DNA of 64,000 bases from contig JAOIVW010000009.1 of NCBI GenBank assembly GCA_028224375.1, positions 42,865-106,864 of the forward strand, given 5' to 3'. The notes beneath the pieces are model-generated. The model had not been told where the DNA came from. It saw only the letters and a list, made by a program, of their open reading frames with translations, and searched no databases. Numbering within the stretch: the stretch's first letter is position 1; every line of letters starts with the position of its first letter. Shown in pieces: positions 59,397 through 64,000 of the stretch. Position numbers and translations under genes: made by a program. The stretch comes from Hellea sp. (GTDB lineage Bacteria > Pseudomonadota > Alphaproteobacteria > Caulobacterales > Maricaulaceae).

Positions 59397-61163
59397 ATGC
59401 GTCAATTTTTTACAGTTGTTTTCGGAACAGTTGTCGGCATTTTTGCTTTCTTTTTCGTCCTCATCGCCTTGTTCATAATTATAGGTAGCATAGGCGGTGC
59501 TATGTCCTCCATGAAGGCCAAGGACAGCTATGTACTCTCTTTGGATTTACGCCAAGGTTTGCGTGATCATAGCTCTGGCGGAAGTGTCTTCGGCGGGACC
59601 CCGCCCTCTGTTGTGGACACAGCACGCGCCCTTAATCGGGCCAAAGACGACGACTCCATCAAGGGACTTTTCATTCGCGCAGGCCAATTTGGCATGGCGC
59701 CGGCCAGTTCAGAAGAGATTCGCTTGGCGATTGAAGACTTTAAATCGAGCGGAAAGTTCGTCATCACTCACGCCCAAGGCTTTGAAGGCACATCAATTAT
59801 GCCATATCGCGCCGTTTCAGCGTCAGATGAGCTGTGGATGCAAGACACAACCGGATTTTCTGTCGCTGGTCTTCGCAGCGAAACGGAGTTTTACGGCGGC
59901 GTTTTCGAAAAATTCGATGCCAAACCGGAATTTGAGCAGTTTTACGAGTATAAAAATGCGGTCAATAGCTATACGCAAACCGATTTTACGCCGGCTCACC
60001 GCGAAGCGACGACCTCTTATATGACGTCTCTTTATGATAGCGCCGTTTCAGAAATCGCAGAGGATCGCGGCCTGACTGAAGACGCCGTCAAAGCCGTCTT
60101 ACTCTCTGCGCCTCACAGCGCAGAAGCCGCATTAGAGGCTAAAATGGTCGACAAAATGGGCCAGGTTGAAGAGGCACGCAATTATGCCCGTAAAAAAGCG
60201 GGCGGCGATTCTATCAAATTCAAATCCGTCAAAGATTACGGCCCCGGCAATGACTATACTGGCGACACCATCGCCTTTATCGGCGGACAAGGCGGCGTTG
60301 TGACGGGCAAGTCAGCCGATGGCAGCAACCCCTTTTTGGGCGGCGGCGTCACCATGGGGAGCGATACTATAGCCAAAGCCTTTGATGATGCGGCCAAGAA
60401 TAAGAGCGTGAAAGCCATTGTATTTCGCGTCAGCTCACCCGGCGGCTCGCCCGCCGCCTCTGATCAAATTCATGATGCTGTGGCCCGCGCCCAAGAAGCC
60501 GGCAAGCCCGTCATTATATCTATGGGCCAATATGCAGCGTCAGGCGGTTATTATGTCTCCGCTAATGCTGATAAAATTGTCGCCCTGCCCGGCACAATAA
60601 CAGGCTCTATCGGAGTCTTTGGCGGCAAGCTCGCACTAGAAGGCACCTTTGCCAAAGTCGGCTATAATATTGAGGGCATCACCATTGGCGGGGATTATGC
60701 TGGCGCTTTCTCAGCCGCTGAGCCTTTTGACCAAGGCCAACGCGCGGCCTATCGCGGGCAGCTGGAGGATATCTATGAAGACTTCACAAACCGCGTCGCT
60801 GAAGGCCGGCAAATTCCAGTTGCGCGCGTCAAGGAAATCGCCAAAGGCCGCGTTTGGACAGGCGCGCAAGCGAAAGAGCTTGGTCTGGTCGATGAATTAG
60901 GCGGTATCATGAAGGCCGTCGAGGTGGCCAAAGAGATGGCTGACATTGACGCCGATAGCAAAATTAATCTCAAACGCTACCCCCGCGTCAAATCCACCTC
61001 CGAACAGCTCGAAGAATTGTTCGGCGGCTCCGCGCAAATGAGTGACAGCTTCGCGCAACTCAATGAGATCATGCAAATGCCCGAAGTCCAAGCCGCGATT
61101 AAAGCCCGCCAAGCCTCACGCATTGGCAGCGAGCTGAAAGCGGACTTAGCTGAGATAAAGTAA
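59397..61163 (+). CDS. sppA: Signal peptide peptidase SppA, 67K type
   Basis: Membrane serine protease of family S49, 588 aa, which degrades cleaved signal peptides. One N-terminal helix (about 10-33) anchors it; two tandem S49 domains follow. The Ser/Lys dyad is visible: Lys186 in EYKNAVN in the N-terminal half and Ser382 in QYAASGGYYVS in the C-terminal half, the arrangement of E. coli SppA. The start at 59397 has AAGGA eight bases upstream; the frame is open 39 bases earlier. It is monocistronic and followed by a terminator (61251-61272). Confidence 0.95.
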   Translation: MRQFFTVVFGTVVGIFAFFFVLIALFIIIGSIGGAMSSMKAKDSYVLSLDLRQGLRDHSSGGSVFGGTPPSVVDTARALNRAKDDDSIKGLFIRAGQFGMAPASSEEIRLAIEDFKSSGKFVITHAQGFEGTSIMPYRAVSASDELWMQDTTGFSVAGLRSETEFYGGVFEKFDAKPEFEQFYEYKNAVNSYTQTDFTPAHREATTSYMTSLYDSAVSEIAEDRGLTEDAVKAVLLSAPHSAEAALEAKMVDKMGQVEEARNYARKKAGGDSIKFKSVKDYGPGNDYTGDTIAFIGGQGGVVTGKSADGSNPFLGGGVTMGSDTIAKAFDDAAKNKSVKAIVFRVSSPGGSPAASDQIHDAVARAQEAGKPVIISMGQYAASGGYYVSANADKIVALPGTITGSIGVFGGKLALEGTFAKVGYNIEGITIGGDYAGAFSAAEPFDQGQRAAYRGQLEDIYEDFTNRVAEGRQIPVARVKEIAKGRVWTGAQAKELGLVDELGGIMKAVEVAKEMADIDADSKINLKRYPRVKSTSEQLEELFGGSAQMSDSFAQLNEIMQMPEVQAAIKARQASRIGSELKADLAEIK

Positions 61164-61250
61164 TGCGGAGCTAAGGCTTAGCGCAAGGCTAAGCAGAAGA
61201 GCCTCTTAGGCAGCACATAAATACCGTCACACTGTCAAATCACCTGAAAG

Positions 61251-61272
61251 CGGGCTCATGGGCCCGTTTTTT
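61251..61272 (+). terminator. Rho-independent terminator after sppA
   Basis: Stem CGGGC/GCCCG (61251-61266) with loop TCATGG followed by TTTTTTG on the plus strand, 88 bp after the sppA stop. Confidence 0.85.
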
Positions 61273-61558
61273 GTTAGAGAGAAGCCGTGAGCTTGACTCA
61301 AACAGCAGGATCATGCTCCCTATGGAGCCCCTTATAGCCTTTATAGCTATTGATCTGCCTAATCAAAGCCGCTCTGGATGAGCTACAAAGCACTTTACGA
61401 CTATAAGATTGTGTCCCGCTACGGCGACCATGACTCTCAGCCTCACCCTGAGGGTATAAGCTGGCCTATATCTACCTTTTGCCAACCCTCAATAAGACAC
61501 TAGGCTTAGATAAGATTAGCCGCATAAGGGCCCAAATTATGTCTGGGCTTTACTCGCA

Positions 61559-61586
61559 TAAAAAAAGCCCCGCATAAGCGAGGCTT
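61559..61586 (-). terminator. Rho-independent terminator after the TonB-dependent receptor
   Basis: On the minus strand, stem AGCCTCGC/GCGGGGCT (one G-T pair) with loop TTAT, then seven T. It lies about 26 bp after the receptor stop at 61612. Confidence 0.9.
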
Positions 61587-61611
61587 TCTAATTTGATGCT
61601 TTGTGAAAAGC

Positions 61612-64000
61612 TTAGAATCTTTTCGTAGCGTTCACGAAGTATGTCCGGCCACCAGTGTCGAAACCGAGACCGCCTAGGAAGCCCAGATCGTTGTTATCTG
61701 TCAGCGGCGGATCCGTATCAAATACGTTATTTACACCAACACGAAGGACATAGCTGTCTTTCGAATATGACATTGATGTGTTGTGCACCCAGTAATCATT
61801 CAAATCATCGTCTTGGAAGCAGTTAAAATCACCATTTGCATCGAATGCGCCAAGAGTTTGTACGCAAAGAGAGAAACCAGTTGTGATTTGATCAAATGGA
61901 TCAGCATTGTCCTCAATCGCACTGGATAGGTAGCGCGACTGGAAGAGGAAACCAAAGTCTTTCCATCTTAGTGAGTTCGTCAGGTTAAGACGCCATTTCG
62001 GGCTACCATATTCACCAAGGTTGTCGTTTATATTGACACCGTCAACTGTTGCCTCTTCAACATCTTGCTGAATAGACCGTGTTCCGCGTACAATGAGGTT
62101 ATAGTCGACATCCGTCTCTGACCAAGGTGTTGAGAAATCAAACCCAAATTCACCGTTAATGTCGATACCTCTGACAATTTGCCGACCTAAGTTCTGATTA
62201 AGCGCTGACACGAAACTAACTTCGCCTGACTCAGCGATATTAGGATCACGAGCGTCACGTGTGATAAATTCACATGTCGGGTCACTCAAACCAACTGAGT
62301 TATAGCAACGGTTGACGATGGTGGCAGCCGTTAACTGGTTAACCTCGTCATTGACTTCAATTCTGAAGTAGTTGACCGCCAGTTGAAAATCGATCTCATC
62401 AATCCAAGGCTGTATGAATGTGCCCCCAAGAGACAGGGCATCAGACGTTTCAGCATCTAGGTCTGGATTGGAACCACTCGCAACCTGTGTTGGAGCCCCC
62501 AAGAAGACAGGGCTGGAACCATTCAAGCCGCGAACACCCAGTGAGAAGGGGTCAGTTGCCGCGAGGCCGAAGGGGCCGCCGCCACTCAGGCAGTTAGCAA
62601 TGATGTTCGGGTCACGTGGATCCAAATCAGGATTGTAGTTACGTGTTTCGTCGGTTGTAGGATCGTTATCAAAGTCGGTAAACGGCACAGCAACACCAGG
62701 TACACGACAAGGGTCGTTCGGATTCGCAAATCCGACAACAGCACCACCAAATTGCTCGCCTAAGTTCGGCGCGCGGAATGACGTACCATATGAACCCCGG
62801 AAGCTAAGCCAGTCTGTCGGTGCATAAACACCTTTGACACTGTAAGTTTCTTCGGATCCAAAATTACTTTCATCAGTGTAACGACCTGACAAGTTAAGGG
62901 TGAGCTCATGGACTAATGGCTTATCCGTTACGAGAGGGAATTCAATTTCGCCAAAAGCCTCAGTCAGCGTCCGCCGACCGTTTGAGCCCGGGTCATCAAA
63001 GAAACCTAAGAAGTCGCCCGCAAGTGATGTACGGGTTTCAATGATATCTTCACGATATTCACCACCAATACCCATAACAATCGTTCCGCCAGTTGGGATG
63101 TCAAACAAGTCACCTGACACATAGCCAGAGGCGATGTTTTGCTTAACAACTGTATCAGTTAAACGGTTAGGGAACAAATAATTTGTGTCAAGATCATCCT
63201 CAAAACGGCCCGAGAACAAAAATGACTGCTGAAAGAAGTCAAGCGGACGACATGAAACATTCTGTCCTTCACCTGGAATTGAACGAGGCGTACATGTTGC
63301 ATTGCCATCAGCGTCAACAACTGTATTTGCAAGGGTTTGCTCAAGACGCGGTAAGAATGGAACACCTCGAACGCTGTCCTGACCGGAAGAGCGAGAATAG
63401 CTTAGGTAGCCATCATATTCCCAGTTATCCAAACCAGCATTTTCCAAGAATGGAAGCTTACCTTTTAAGCCAGCGACAAAGCGGTATTGCGAAACATTTG
63501 TGTCTGTAACGTTCTGTGATTGGAAAAACAAAGTTGACTGACCACCAAATTGGTTCAAAGCATAACTTTCAGGCAGTTCAATAGCGCCTTGACCCGCAGT
63601 ATTTGTTTGCGTTTCACGTGCTGCAAATGTTCCTTCAAAATAAGCAGTCATATCGCCATAAAGACCTGTGTCATACTCACCGAATGTAAAGAGAGATGTC
63701 CGGTTAAAGTCAGGCGCAAAAGCGGCATTTAATTCTTCAGGGAAGAGTAAAAGGGCTTGGCCATTTGGATAAGACTTCCCGTAATAGGAATCCGGCGGAA
63801 ATTAATCGGAAGACCATCTTGCTGAACACCCTCTTCAAAAGCCACAAAGCCGACAGGAGAAATAGCAGAACCAGCACCAAATGCGCCTGAACAGCGATCA
63901 GGTGAGAAAATAGTCCCATCTGAGCCCCGTGCAACGAAGCTCAAACAGTTCCCATCATAGGGCTCATAGAAGTCTGCAAGCGCAGATTCAGCATATCCGT
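61612..64000 (-). pseudogene. TonB-dependent receptor, frameshifted, 5' end outside window
   Basis: Outer-membrane beta-barrel receptor. The 3' part is open from 61612 up to a stop in frame near 63804; it ends in VNATKRF with the terminal Phe of outer-membrane barrels. Landmarks are SFRGSYGTSFRAPNLGEQFGG and the plug/barrel text DMTAYFEGTFAARET. Upstream, the protein continues in a different frame (FVARGSDGTIFSP ... QQDGLPINFR) to the window edge. Joining the frames near 63800 gives INFRPDSYYGKSYPNG, matching the usual YNFAP-type place in these receptors. So one base is lost or gained there, by real mutation or sequencing error. Likely served by the TonB2 locus. Confidence 0.85.

Larger units (their letters stand above)
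61164..61611. other. Intergenic region between sppA and the receptor gene
   Basis: Convergent 448-bp region. It contains a plus-strand terminator (61251-61272) and a minus-strand terminator (61559-61586). Between them no gene, tRNA or recognisable repeat is seen. Confidence 0.6.

Noticed and set aside
1..64000. CRISPR arrays, insertion sequences and rRNA genes
   Set aside because: No regularly spaced direct repeats, transposase or rRNA sequences were seen.

Overview
The window is chromosomal DNA of an alphaproteobacterium. It carries a Rhodobacter-type gene transfer agent (GTA) cluster, DUF2336 and DUF6456 proteins, a MucR regulator, PAS_5 and DUF3667 proteins, and a TonB2-type energising locus. 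Base composition looks close to 50% G+C, and the gene set resembles the marine stalked/budding Maricaulales-Hyphomonadaceae group; that placement is inference. Most genes lie on the minus strand in long operons with 1-8 bp stop/start overlaps.

Layout: 1-5219 envelope stress and signalling (HtrA-like protease, DUF938 methyltransferase, OmpR-type two-component system, PepSY protein, J-domain chaperone). 5258-22277 a complete-looking GTA cluster read from right to left: a DnaA-like HTH protein and a DUF6456 protein (resembling the GafY/GafZ activators), gp1, gp2, then a ~2.9 kb interruption (DUF2726 nuclease-like protein, TPR protein, unknown protein, oppositely oriented PAS-AraC regulator), then gp3 to gp15. 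A composite hairpin repeat lies between gp5 and gp6. 22412-24505 PAS_5, DUF3667 and MucR genes. 24502-32815 an Mrp-type cation/proton antiporter operon with three MrpD/NuoN-like subunits; its DUF4040/MbhD-like subunit carries a long cytoplasm-type tail with three AT-hook motifs. 32945-39766 a DUF2336 gene and a glycan operon (GT2, flippase-like membrane protein, FkbM methyltransferase, GT-C, GT4). 39881-41989 oligopeptidase B. 42050-44392 two secreted proteins, one with beta/gamma-crystallin repeats. 44670-48127 a BlaI/BlaR1-type system in which the membrane peptidase appears split from its C-terminal part, and that part is duplicated. 48320-49207 a lipoprotein divergent from it. 49785-58867 a TonB2-type system (two DUF3450 proteins, TtpC-like, ExbB, two ExbD, TonB, TPR) with a second TonB-TPR pair after a terminator. 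Then tRNA-Gln, sppA, and a TonB-dependent receptor that is frameshifted and runs off the window end.

How the parts may work together: the GTA regulators sit at the head of the capsid cluster, which would place activator and structural genes in one inherited block. The TonB2 locus and the receptor downstream form one uptake theme. The most unusual items are the GTA cluster with linked activators and inserted genes, the AT-hook-tailed antiporter subunit whose operon ends in a MucR gene, and the split and duplicated BlaR1-like sensor. No CRISPR array, insertion sequence or rRNA was seen.
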